This document shows positions 17,442-25,951 of a stretch of DNA of 47,395 nt, piece after piece. Numbering within the stretch: the first letter of the stretch is position 1; every line of letters starts with the position of its first letter. The notes under the pieces are model-generated. The model saw only the letters and a list, made by a program, of their open reading frames with translations. It ran no database searches and was not told the origin of the DNA. A program made the position numbers and the translations under genes. Source of the DNA: Streptomyces sp. AC558_RSS880 (GTDB lineage: Bacteria; Actinomycetota; Actinomycetes; Streptomycetales; Streptomycetaceae); the NCBI RefSeq assembly GCF_019049255.1, contig NZ_JAGMUJ010000216.1, positions 10,648-58,042 of the forward strand, given 5' to 3'.

Positions 17442-18379
17442 TACGACCGGCCCCCGTTCCTGACGGACCCGGATTCGAGCGCCGTCACGTCCCACCGGCC
17501 CGAGCGGGCCGTGAGCTCCAGCTCGTAGGCCAGCGGCCACCGCCCGGCCTCATCCCGGGCCTCCACCTGCGCCAGGACCCGGACTGCGGTGCCGTCACCC
17601 GGCACCTTCTCCCCGGCCGCGGCCTCCTCGACGGCGAGGACCTGCCGGACGGCGACCGCGCTGTACGGGGCTGGAGCAACCGGCGGCAGGTGCACGCCGG
17701 GCGCGAGATAGCGCTCCACCTCCCCGGCCCCGGTGAGATACGCGCCCAGGAACTGCCCGACCGTGGAGGACAGCTCGCCCTTGGGAACGGTCACGCCATA
17801 CGGCGACGGCGCCGCCTCGGCCTGGCCCGGGCCGGCCACCACGCCGGGCGCGCCGGTCACCGTGAACGAGCCGCCCGTGCGGTCAGTGGCTACGGGGACG
17901 GTGAAGTAGCGCACCGAGGCGTTCGCATACTGTGCGGCCACCGTCACCCACCACCGGCCGGCCTCGTGCTGCGCACTGCGCACCGCGGTCACCGACTCCA
18001 GCCGCGCCTGCGCATCATGCGTATCGGCGGCCCGGTCGGGCAGCTCGACATCCGGCGCCAGCGACTGCGCAAACCGGGCCTGCGCAGTGGCAGCGTCATC
18101 GGCGCTGCTGCGCAACCATGCACCGAGGAACAGTTGCGCATAGCCGGACGGGTCGGTCGCGGCCGCCGTGGTGCGCACCGTGGTGGGCTCGGCCTTCGGG
18201 ACGGCCGTGACCGTGGTTGGGCCGGAGACCACCGCCACGCCCAGGGCGACGGGCCCGGCCGCGATCGCGGTGAACAGGGCCAGGCGCGACAGGCGTACTC
18301 GGCGGTGCATCTTCTCCAGCCGGACGCCCGCGGTCACTGCAACCGTCTCGGGTTCGGTGGCCTGCTTGCCAGGAGACAT
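17441..18379 (-). CDS. TcpC/VirB8-like conjugal transfer protein
   Basis: A 312-residue protein, first gene of the T4SS operon. ATG 18379 follows GGGAG with a 7-base spacer; a TTG six bases upstream is too close to that site. One N-terminal membrane helix (LALFTAIAAGPVALGVAVV) is followed by two NTF2-like domains: the first about residues 70-160 (YAQLFLGAWLRSS, WWVTVAAQYANAS), the second about 200-305 (VGQFLGAYLTGAGEVERYLAPG). This double fold is diagnostic of TcpC, the Gram-positive VirB8 equivalent that scaffolds the channel on the outer face of the membrane. The 45-bp repeat module begins about 56 bp upstream and is the likely control point for the whole operon. Confidence 0.85.
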   Translation of the reverse strand: MSPGKQATEPETVAVTAGVRLEKMHRRVRLSRLALFTAIAAGPVALGVAVVSGPTTVTAVPKAEPTTVRTTAAATDPSGYAQLFLGAWLRSSADDAATAQARFAQSLAPDVELPDRAADTHDAQARLESVTAVRSAQHEAGRWWVTVAAQYANASVRYFTVPVATDRTGGSFTVTGAPGVVAGPGQAEAAPSPYGVTVPKGELSSTVGQFLGAYLTGAGEVERYLAPGVHLPPVAPAPYSAVAVRQVLAVEEAAAGEKVPGDGTAVRVLAQVEARDEAGRWPLAYELELTARSGRWDVTALESGSVRNGGRS

Positions 18380-18434
18380 GGTCAAACTCCCAGGTCATCA
18401 ACGTGTACGTGCTGACCTTGAGAAAACCCGCCGA

Positions 18435-18535
18435 CCCCGACCAGACCACCGACCACGAAGGCCCGACCACGGTCACGAACAGGACACAAAACCCGTGGTC
18501 GGTCTCATGGTCGGCCCGACCACGAGACCGACCAC
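18435..18535 (-). promoter_or_regulatory. CCGACCAC/GTGGTCGG cluster upstream of the T4SS operon
   Basis: Multiple CCGACCAC or GTGGTCGG octamers occur here. Positions 18495-18535 form an imperfect 41-bp palindrome with outer arms GTGGTCGGTCTC and GAGACCGACCAC. Positions 18435-18479 recur with two mismatches at 26955-26999, before the Replic_Relax gene. The density and symmetry point to cooperative binding by a regulator of the secretion operon starting at 18379. A transfer or replication origin is the alternative. Confidence 0.6.
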
Positions 18536-18670
18536 GGCCCCGGACACGACCGGGCATGCCTGAGTCCACTACCGGGCAGGGGAGTTGGCCGCAGCGGGCC
18601 GAACGGCCGCGCACAGGGCGAGATCCCCGGCGGGTCGGACGTGTTCTCAGAAGTCGGTAGGGCAGGTCGG

Positions 18671-18811
18671 TTGCGCAGACTCTGCCGGTTGCGCAGCCTC
18701 ACGGCGGACTTGCGCATTCTGCTGTACGCAATCGGATGCGCACGCCGATTGCGCAGGACCCCACCCTCATTACGCAGAGGTCTGCGCAGTCGGATGCCCT
18801 GCGTTGCGCAG
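18671..18811 (+). repeat. TTGCGCAG iteron-like array
   Basis: Exact TTGCGCAG occurs at 18671, 18689, 18749 and 18804. Close variants are at 18710 (TTGCGCAT), 18736 (ATGCGCAC), 18770 (TTACGCAG) and 18782 (CTGCGCAG). All are in the same orientation and 12-26 bp apart. Directly repeated iterons just upstream of a replication-type gene (19094) are characteristic of a plasmid origin. The core TGCGCA is self-complementary, so a dimeric repressor is also possible. No gene in the 18386-19093 stretch is convincing. Confidence 0.55.
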
Positions 18812-18834
18812 CCGTCCGCACCACCGAAACCCCC

Positions 18835-18963
18835 GTGGTCGGTCTCGTAGTTGGGGTGGTGAGGATCGTGGTCGGCCCGACCATGAGACCGACCACGGCA
18901 GCTCACGGCGCATGTTGCCCGATCGTGACCTGTGGTCGGGTCTGGTGGTCGGCAGTCTGGTCG
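18835..18963. repeat. Second and third GTGGTCGG/CCGACCAC clusters
   Basis: Outer arms GTGGTCGGTCTC (18835-18846) and GAGACCGACCAC (18885-18896) flank an inner GTGGTCGGCCCGACCA, repeating the palindrome seen at 18495. Further GTGGTCGG copies lie at 18932 and 18945. The clusters bracket the TTGCGCAG array, so this 0.5-kb block is one composite control region between the divergent T4SS operon and the replication-type gene. Confidence 0.55.
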
Positions 18964-19093
18964 GGGGCGCCCGATGAGCTGACGGCATGGATCTCGTCCA
19001 CCACTTTCCACCCAGCGACCCTGGTCATCCTCCGGCGCCACGTTGGCCGCAGGACCTCAGCGCCGGCGCGCTTCCGGTGCGTGGGGGAGCACG

Positions 19094-20566
19094 GTGAGCC
19101 GCTTCGGCGCCAGGATCCGGCGCGGGGTGATGGCAGCCGATCAGTTCACCCAGATCGCCAACCGCCTCTTCCGCGACGCCAAGCTGTCATACAAGGCGAA
19201 GGGGATCTTCGGCTACATCTCCACGCACCGCGACGGCTGGCAGGTCACCATCGCCGACCTGGCCGCCGTGGGCCCCGACGGGAAGGAAGCCATCCGTGTC
19301 GCCCTGAAAGAACTGGAGCACTGCGGCTACCTCATCCGGGAACGCCTACGCCGCGCAGACGGCACACTCGGCGAGATCGTCTACTCCATCACCGACCAGC
19401 CCACCATGCTCGACGCAGCCCCGGACGAGGTTCCCCCTGCCCTCGCAGCCCCGGTTGCCGACGGTGACACCGATTTCGCGGGAGGAGTCCGGCGCGGGGT
19501 GATGGCGGCCGATCAGTTCACTCAGATCGCCAACGGTCTCTTCCGTGACGGTCGGCTGTCATACAAGGCGAAGGGGATCTTCGGCTACATCTCCACACAC
19601 CGCGACGGCTGGCAGATCACCGTCAGCGAGCTGGTCCGCCGCGGCAAAGAAGGCATAGACGCGGTCACCACCGGCCTCAAAGAGCTGGAGAAGTACGGCT
19701 TCCTGCTGCGTGAACGCCTGCGCAACCCCGACGGCACCCTGGGCGCGGCCGCATACTGCATCACCGACCTGCCTGCACTGCAAAACCCCAGCTCACAGCC
19801 AGAGTCGGGTTTTCCAGGATTGGCTGAACCTGTATTGGCTAATCCCGGCACTAAGAACACCATGAGTAAGAAGACCAACAAGCAGAACACCAGACCCTTC
19901 CATCCGTGCGCCCACGACACCGCCACGCGCATCCCCGGACGGACGGACCAGCCACACCCGCCGACCGCTCCCGCGCCCGCTCCGCCGGCCGACGAGATGC
20001 ACCCGGGGATCCGGCTGCTGCTGGAGATCGGAGCGAGCCGTCCCGAGCTGCTGCTGACGGGCAAGGCACTGACCGACCAGGGCCGCGTGGTCACCGTCAT
20101 GCTGGAAGCCGGCTGGAGTGCCGAGCTGCTGCGCCACGTCATCACCGACCGGCCCCTGCCCCACCCGGTGCGCACCTCGGTCGGCGCGATCATCGCCGCC
20201 CGGCTGCGCGCCGCCCAGGCCTACCCGCCGCCCGCCACCGTGGCCGGCCACCCGGGTACGCTCCGGCCGACTGAGCCGCTCACCGAGCCGGCCACTGAGC
20301 AGTCGTGGGCGGAGCGCTCCTCGACCAGGGCCGCTGCCCGTACGGTCAATGAGGCCCTCACCTACCGGGCGCTCGTCGAGTGTGCGGGCTGCGGGGTCCC
20401 CGGAACCGCACCCGGCGAGGACCTTTGCCCGACCTGCCTGGGCTGGCCGCCGTGCCGCACCTGCCCCGGCCCCACCCCCCGCCGCGCCCATCCGGACGGC
20501 GACGGCTGCTGCACCACCTGCGCCACCGCACTGACCCACTCCGTCCAGGTGAGCACCTCGCAATGA
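19094..20566 (+). CDS. Replication-type HTH protein with internal tandem duplication
   Basis: A 490-residue protein. GTG 19094 follows GGGGAG at 4 bases. Two copies of a winged-helix domain lie in tandem: first about residues 10-105, second about 135-230. Each begins RRGVMAADQFTQIAN and contains LSYKAKGIFGYISTHRDGWQ, followed by KELE..GYLIRERLR or KELEKYGFLLRERLR. This resembles the HTH_36-type domain of plasmid and phage replication initiators. A variable Pro-rich middle follows, then a Cys-rich C-terminus (VECAGCGVPG, LCPTCLG, CRTCPG, CCTTCATAL) that probably binds zinc. Position between an iteron-like array and tap/tpg supports a role in replication or its control. A purely regulatory role is possible; no polymerase or helicase motif is seen. 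Confidence 0.75.
   Translation: MSRFGARIRRGVMAADQFTQIANRLFRDAKLSYKAKGIFGYISTHRDGWQVTIADLAAVGPDGKEAIRVALKELEHCGYLIRERLRRADGTLGEIVYSITDQPTMLDAAPDEVPPALAAPVADGDTDFAGGVRRGVMAADQFTQIANGLFRDGRLSYKAKGIFGYISTHRDGWQITVSELVRRGKEGIDAVTTGLKELEKYGFLLRERLRNPDGTLGAAAYCITDLPALQNPSSQPESGFPGLAEPVLANPGTKNTMSKKTNKQNTRPFHPCAHDTATRIPGRTDQPHPPTAPAPAPPADEMHPGIRLLLEIGASRPELLLTGKALTDQGRVVTVMLEAGWSAELLRHVITDRPLPHPVRTSVGAIIAARLRAAQAYPPPATVAGHPGTLRPTEPLTEPATEQSWAERSSTRAAARTVNEALTYRALVECAGCGVPGTAPGEDLCPTCLGWPPCRTCPGPTPRRAHPDGDGCCTTCATALTHSVQVSTSQ
19183..19596 (+). repeat. 42-bp exact direct repeat inside the HTH protein gene
   Basis: A 42-base segment beginning GCTGTCATACAAGGCG is identical at 19183-19224 and 19555-19596, exactly 124 codons apart, within longer stretches of high similarity. 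It encodes the recognition region of each winged-helix copy. Conservation at synonymous sites shows a recent duplication or ongoing gene conversion. Confidence 0.85.
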
Positions 20567-20594
20567 GCCCGTTCTGCTATCTCGCTGCCCTATT

Positions 20595-20643
20595 CGTACG
20601 CGATTCGTACGGAGAAAGTGCGCTATGCGTACGGTTAAAGGGG
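20595..20643 (+). promoter_or_regulatory. CGTACG operator-like sites before tap
   Basis: The palindrome CGTACG occurs at 20595, 20606 and 20638; the first two are within TTCGTACG repeats. Spacings of 11 and 32 bp put all three on one face of the helix. The array lies 25-75 bp before the tap start, where a repressor or the Tap HTH itself could act. Confidence 0.45.
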
Positions 20644-20668
20644 TGGAACGCTGGTCAGGAGGTGTTTC

Positions 20669-22977
20669 ATGTCCGAGTTGTTCGAGGCGGTCGACGCGCT
20701 GGTTGCGTCTCGTGCTCCGCTGCCGTCGGCGCAGGAGCGCAAGCGGCTGCGTCAGGCTCATGGGCTGACGCTGGACGAGGTGGCCGCTGCGCTGAAGGTG
20801 CGCCGGGCGACGGTGTCCGGCTGGGAGTCGGTGAAGAAGACGGTCGAGCCGCGGGCCCGGAGCGTGAGGCGTATGCGCGGCTGCTGAACAAGCTCGCGGA
20901 GCTCTACCCCCCACCCTCAGTGCCAGAGGGGGCAGCCGCCCCGGCGGCGCCGGCCGCCTTCACCGCCGCACCCGCCCCGGCAAAAGCACAGACTCCGCCC
21001 CCCAGCCCGGCGCCCGATACCGCGGCCACGACGGCAACCGAGAACACCCGAATCAACCCGGGCCCTCCTCCTGCTGCTGCTCTGGCTGCCACGCCTGCAA
21101 CCGAGAACCCTCAGATCAACCCGGGCCCTCCGCCTCCTGTTCCGCCGACCGCGCCTGCTTCGGCGCGCACCACCGGGAGCACGTCGACGTCGCGGCGCCC
21201 CGGCGCACGCAAGGCGGCTCCGGCCGGCAGCCCGGCGGGCGGCTTTGACCCACGCTTTGAGAACGGGCCCCTGGCGGTCGTCGACGTCGACACCGACGGC
21301 CAGGTCCTGGCGTACTGCACCGGCGGCCTGGTCCTGGACGTGCCCGCCAAGTCCCTGCCGGCCCTGGTGGAGTGGACGCTGCAGGAGGCCAGGCTCGGGC
21401 AGCCGAGGCTGTCCGGTCCGGGCAAGGACGCCGACCCGCTGCTCGTGCTCACCGAGGCCGCGCTGGAGCGCTACGGCCTGCCCGTGGCCCTCACTGAGGA
21501 GGAGCGCCTCGCCGGGCGCCTGCCGGAGGGCCACAAGGTCATCAAGCAGCTGGCCCGCGCCGACTGGAAGCTGACCAAGCGCGGGCTCGGACCGTGGGCG
21601 CGGATCTACCGCCCCGCGACCGGTTCGGAGCGGGCCTGCGTGCAGCTGTGCATCCCGTCGTGGCACGCGCTCGACTCCCGCCACTGGGGCAACGCCGCCC
21701 AGCTTCCGCCGGCGGACCTCGCCCGCGTCCTGGGCGTCTACGCGTCCCGGGTGATGACGCCGCGCGGCTCGACCGCCGTGACGGGCCTGGAGCTGATGAC
21801 CGTGCTGCACCCGCCGACCCGCGCCTCCGAACCCGGCGCCGACGGCAGGCGGCACTCCGAGCACAACCCCGGCAGCCTGGGCAAGGACCCCGTCGACTGC
21901 GCCCCGTGCGAGGCCCCCGACGGGCACCCGATCCTGGCGAACCTGCCCCGCTTTCACGTACGCGGCCCCGCCGAGAAGCTGTTCGAGGAGGCCTACGACT
22001 GGGTGCGCCCCATGACGGACGCCGAGTGCACCCTGCGGCACCTGGTCGGCCTCGACGTGAACATGGCCTTCGCCGCCGGAGCCAACGGCCTGATCGTCGG
22101 CCTCGGCGCACCCACCCACGTCACCAACCCGGTCTTCGACCCGAAGCTGCCCGGCTCCTGGCTGGTTGATCTCTCCCACGTCGACCTGTCGAGGGTGAAG
22201 GTCGGCAAGGAGTGGGTGGAGCTGGACGGCGACCTGCTGCCCAGCCCGTTCACCCCGAAGGGGGAGCGCCCTGAGGGGCTAGCCTGGTACGCCACGCCCA
22301 CCGTCGCCTACGCCGTCGAGCTGGGCTACGAGGTCCGCCCGCTGGAGGCATACGTCCGGTACGACAACGGCCGTTACCTGGACGGCTGGTACCAGCGGCT
22401 GCGGGACGCTTACCTCGCCACGATGGCCGACCTCGGCGTCCACGCGGACATGGCGCCGACCGACTTCCTGGCGGCCATGGACGGCTACAAGAGCCGTGAC
22501 CCGCAGCTGGCGATCGTCGCTGCGGCGATCAAGGCCACGGTCAAGGGCGGCCTGGGCAAGCTGCGCGAGCGCCCGCGCGGGGAGGGCTGGCGGCCCGGGC
22601 AGCCGTGGCGGGCGCTGTCCCGCCCGACATGGCGGCCGGACATCCGCGCGGCGGTCATCTCCCGCACCCGGATCAACCTGCACCGCAAGATCGTCAAGCA
22701 CGCGGCGTTCACCGGCCAGTACCCGGTCGCGATCCTGTCCGACTGCGTCGTCTACGCCGCCGACGGCACGTCGCCGCTGGACTTCCTGCCCTACCGAGAG
22801 GACAAGCCGCTGCCCGGCGGCTTCAAGCTCGGCATCAACCCCGGCCTAGTCAAGCACGAGGGCACCCAGACCGTCCTATGGGGCGAGGAGGTCCGCGAGC
22901 GGTTCAACGCCCCGGAACTCAACCTCGCCCGCTACATCAAGGACGGCACCGTCACCGACGTCGACAACGGAGAGTAG
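20669..22977 (+). CDS. tap: Telomere-associated protein Tap, frameshifted as written
   Basis: Tap binds the 3' telomere overhang of Streptomyces linear replicons and recruits the terminal protein. ATG 20669 follows a strong AGGAGGT. The N-terminus (MSELFEAVDALVAS, then LRQAHGLTLDEVAAALKVRR) is the Tap HTH. After about residue 63 the frame changes: the expected continuation (PEREAYARLLNKLAELYP) is in the +2 frame and runs open to 22977. A single missing C in the CCC run at 20856-20858 explains this and restores a 769-residue protein. A Pro/Ala linker and the conserved Tap body follow (LAVVDVDTDGQVLAYCTGGL, LVGLDVNMAFAAGANGL, AVISRTRINLHRK). It sits 12 bp before tpg, the usual operon order. The frameshift may be a homopolymer error. 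Confidence 0.88.
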
Positions 22978-22989
22978 GAGAAGGCCACG

Positions 22990-23540
22990 ATGAGCCTGTT
23001 CGGGGACGGCCTGGAAGCCGCAGTGCACAAGGCGTTCACCCGCCCGGCGCCCAAGAGCGCGGGTGCGCAGATGCGGTACCTGGTCAAGCAGCTCAAGAGC
23101 ACCAAGGCGGTCGCCCAGATGCTGCGGATCTCCCAGCGCACCGTCGAACGGTACGTGAAGGACCAGATCAAAAAGCCCCGCCCCGACCTCGCCGCCCGGA
23201 TGGAACGCGAGGTGAAAAAGCGGTGGCAGCCGCAGGTCCGCGCCAGGGCCCGGCAGAGGGCGGCCATCACCGGCGGCATCGTCATCGACACCCGCGCCCG
23301 CCTCGGCTACACCGCGCCGATCGGATCGACGGATGAGTCCCGCATCCGCCACCTGACCGTCGCCCTGCCCCCGCAGCACGCCTCCTCGACGCCCAGCAGG
23401 CCGGCGCCAGCGACCAGCAGCTCCAGCAGATTGCCGCCGACGCGCTGCGCGAGGTGTACTTCCAAGACGGCGGCCGCCGAGCCGGGAGCCTGGACGAGGT
23501 CCGCTTCACTGACATCGAACACCTGGAGTTCGAGCTGTAA
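22990..23540 (+). CDS. tpg: Telomere terminal protein Tpg, C-terminus frameshifted
   Basis: Tpg is covalently attached to the 5' ends of Streptomyces linear DNA and primes end patching. ATG 22990 starts MSLFGDGLEAAVHKAF. The HTH at about 38-62 (TKAVAQMLRISQRTVERYVK) and the basic segment KKRWQPQVRARARQR match the family. Thr114 lies in PIGSTDES, the position I recall as the nucleotide-linked residue. After residue 131 the given frame becomes unrelated and ends at 23577. The expected tail (LLDAQQAGAS, EVYFQDGGRRAGSLDEVRF) is in another frame and stops at 23540. Restoring a second copy of the 7-mer GCACGCC near 23376 gives a 185-residue protein of normal length. Either a real slippage deletion or an assembly error explains it. 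Confidence 0.88.
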
Positions 23541-23577
23541 CCGCCCCGCCCCCACGCGCGCCCCGGACCGACTGTGA

Positions 23578-23727
23578 CTGAGCGTCCCAGTTGGCCGCTG
23601 AGCGTGCGAGTTAGCCCTTTGAGTACTCCGTGTCGATATTGGGGCTGAGCTGCTCGGCGTGGGCGTCGACGAACTGAATTGCTTAGCCATGGCCCGTAAG
23701 CCGGTCTTGGCGCACCGAGGGCAGAGA
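23578..23727 (-). mobile_element. Possible insertion-sequence remnant
   Basis: A direct repeat CTGAGCGTSCSAGTTRGC occurs twice (about 23578-23595 and 23597-23615), a pattern seen at some insertion-sequence ends. On the minus strand a short open stretch ending at about 23612 reads AIQFVDAHAEQLSPNIDTEY, which looks like the tail of a larger protein, but it has no start. It may be a transposase fragment between tpg and the pentapeptide gene; similarity searching would be needed. Confidence 0.3.
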
Positions 23728-25668
23728 TCAGCGTTTGACTCGATTGCGGACGGCGAGGATGGCTAGGCCAAGCAGAAGCGTACCGAGTAGGCGGGAGGAG
23801 AAGGCAGTGACCTTGCCCCAGCCGGTGAGTTCCTGCTCGTCAGCGTTGAACAAGGAGACCGAGGATACAATTTCCAGCGCCTTGCCCGCGCGTTCGAAGG
23901 TGAATCGATCAGCCAAGGCGTTGGTCGGAGCGGTGGGGTCGACCGAATCGCCGACCGTCACCATTACCCGGCATTCCGTGCCTGATGGGAAGTCGGCGTT
24001 ACAGCTGTTCGGGAGCTTCAGACTAGCGTCGGCCAAGGCGGTGGCGTCGGCGCTGATGTAACCCACGGTCGAGGTACTAGTCTCCTTCGCCGGAATCCCG
24101 AACACCATGAGAAGGGTAAACGAGACACCTATGACCACCAAGAGCACGCACAGCGCTCGGGAGGCACGCAGTCCGTAACCTGAGATTGCCCAGTAGAGGG
24201 TGAGCAACCACCGTTCGGCCCACGGGCGAGTACCGTCGAAACGGCGCATCTCCATCTCACCGTAGTAAAAGTCCGCTGCCCCCGGCTCGTCCTTGCCGTC
24301 CTCCAATGCCTTGCGTAGGTAACGGTAGACAGGAGCCAGGGACGCCGGCTGCGGGACGGATGCTGCGGTTGCAGGTGGGGAGTGCACCAGTGATCTGCTC
24401 GTTTGTCGCGTCTGGGTACGGCGCCACGTGTCTTCCGCCACGATGATATTCCGTCCGGTGTGGCGCCAGGTCCCGCGGCGCTTCCAGCCGGGACGCGGCG
24501 TGCGCAGGTAGCGGCAGCGGCCCTCCAGACGGATCTGGTCGAGGTTGAGCGCGTTGACGAAGTCCGTGCGTGACACGTCCACGTTGGTCAGGACCATTCG
24601 CGTCGTGTCCGTACCTGACAAGTCCTCTAGAGCCACAGCCCGCGCGGAACTCCCTGCATCTGGTGCGTGGTCGAGAGCATCTTCTGAGGCGAGAACCTCG
24701 CCGGGTTCAAGGAAAGGATCAGGGGCCAGGACAAGAAACGGATACTCCGCACTGCGCACCATATCCGCGAGCCTGAGCCGCGTAACGGCGCGGCGGCCAG
24801 CTACCTGGTGAGCGAGGTTCACCTCGTGGGCGCCATCCAGTCGCAGCGTTACGTTGTGCTCCCAACGCGTCAAGGTGAAGTCAAGGTTCCGCGCCTGGAC
24901 CCTGATGTCCACTGGCCCATCAAACCTGGCGCGAAAGAAGAGTATGTCGCCCGCGCATCGCAAATCAGCTGCCACCCATCCCTCCCTAAAATATGCCCCG
25001 TTAAATATCGCGTCCTGCGCGAAGAACACTTCGAGGAAGTTGGCATCTTGCGCGAAGGACGTCAGGTTGAAGCGCACATCTTGGGCGAAGCGTGCCTGAT
25101 AGAAATTCACATCTTGGTCGAAACTGGCTTTTTCGAAGTCTGCGCCATTGGTGAAGTTTGCTCCAATGAATTCCGTGTCCTGCGCGAAAGAAGCTCCGTG
25201 TAAGTTAGCTTCCCGACTGAAGGTCGTTCCGGCGAAGCGTGCACCTTGCGCAAAGGTTGCCCAGGAGAATCGCACGTTGCCGTTGAAGCATGCTCCAATA
25301 AAATTTGCGTACTGAGTGAAATTCGCTTCTTGGAAGTCAGCCGCACCGAAGCGGTTCTGGAGACTCTCCCTCAACTTATACAGTGTTGCTTCGGTGAGTG
25401 GAGTGCGCCGTAGATCGACGGGAGAGCCGGGCCGTAGCAGATTCCAGTAGACGTCGCGCTGGCCAGGGTCGGCGTGGTGGAGGCAGACCTCGGCATCATT
25501 CCCCGCAGTACGGATCGGCTCCCACCTTCCCCTGGCGGGGCTCCAGGTGGCTAGGCGTCGACCGAAGCAGTCCGCAGCGCTGCACCGCAACGCCTCGCTC
25601 CAACTGTCGAACGTCACCTCCCGCGACTGCACGAGGGGCGGGTCTGCGGGCGGCAGGGGCATCGTCAT
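23728..25668 (-). CDS. Pentapeptide-repeat protein with C-terminal membrane domain
   Basis: About 646 residues from ATG 25668 (an ATG six bases later or a TTG at 25695 are alternatives; no strong ribosome site). An N-terminal part has Cys/His residues (LRCSAADCFG, VCLHHADPG). About residues 105-240 are pentapeptide repeats with Phe every fifth position (FAQDTEFIGANFTNGADF, FAQDVRFNLTSFAQDANF), which would fold as a right-handed beta-helix. A second repeat-like region is near 330-380. Two hydrophobic segments (ALCVLLVVIGVSFTLLMVFG and LLGTLLLGLAILAVRNRVKR) bound an exported loop. Part of the repeat region is more AT-rich than its neighbours, suggesting separate acquisition. Family function is unknown; a membrane sensor or pore is speculation. 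Confidence 0.8.
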   Translation of the reverse strand: MTMPLPPADPPLVQSREVTFDSWSEALRCSAADCFGRRLATWSPARGRWEPIRTAGNDAEVCLHHADPGQRDVYWNLLRPGSPVDLRRTPLTEATLYKLRESLQNRFGAADFQEANFTQYANFIGACFNGNVRFSWATFAQGARFAGTTFSREANLHGASFAQDTEFIGANFTNGADFEKASFDQDVNFYQARFAQDVRFNLTSFAQDANFLEVFFAQDAIFNGAYFREGWVAADLRCAGDILFFRARFDGPVDIRVQARNLDFTLTRWEHNVTLRLDGAHEVNLAHQVAGRRAVTRLRLADMVRSAEYPFLVLAPDPFLEPGEVLASEDALDHAPDAGSSARAVALEDLSGTDTTRMVLTNVDVSRTDFVNALNLDQIRLEGRCRYLRTPRPGWKRRGTWRHTGRNIIVAEDTWRRTQTRQTSRSLVHSPPATAASVPQPASLAPVYRYLRKALEDGKDEPGAADFYYGEMEMRRFDGTRPWAERWLLTLYWAISGYGLRASRALCVLLVVIGVSFTLLMVFGIPAKETSTSTVGYISADATALADASLKLPNSCNADFPSGTECRVMVTVGDSVDPTAPTNALADRFTFERAGKALEIVSSVSLFNADEQELTGWGKVTAFSSRLLGTLLLGLAILAVRNRVKR

Positions 25669-25951
25669 GGACTCATTCAATTGCAGGTGCCTCAACCACT
25701 ACCAGCGGGTTGAGCGATCCTCGGTCACGCCGTTCGCCACATGGCCAGGGAGGTAGGGCGTTGGTTGGTTCAACCTGCCGCAGGGGTGTATCGAGGTCCT
25801 CGATCCCGACACCGACAAGAAGGACCTGTCGCCCGGTGGTCGGTGACCGGCGGGCTGAGGGCGGTGCCCAACTGGCCAATTGAAGTGCTCAGTCACACCG
25901 TATCGGTCCGGGGCGCGCTCGCCTATCCACTGGCAGAGGTGGCCGACCGCG

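Noticed and set aside
17950..18150. Several TGCGCA cores inside the TcpC-like gene
   Set aside because: They fall in coding sequence with Ala/Gln/Arg codons and irregular spacing, so they are explained by codon use, unlike the array at 18671-18811.
18505..19041. Open frames through the repeat-rich control region
   Set aside because: Their sequence is dictated by GACCAC and TGCGCA repeats and no frame has a ribosome site or domain.
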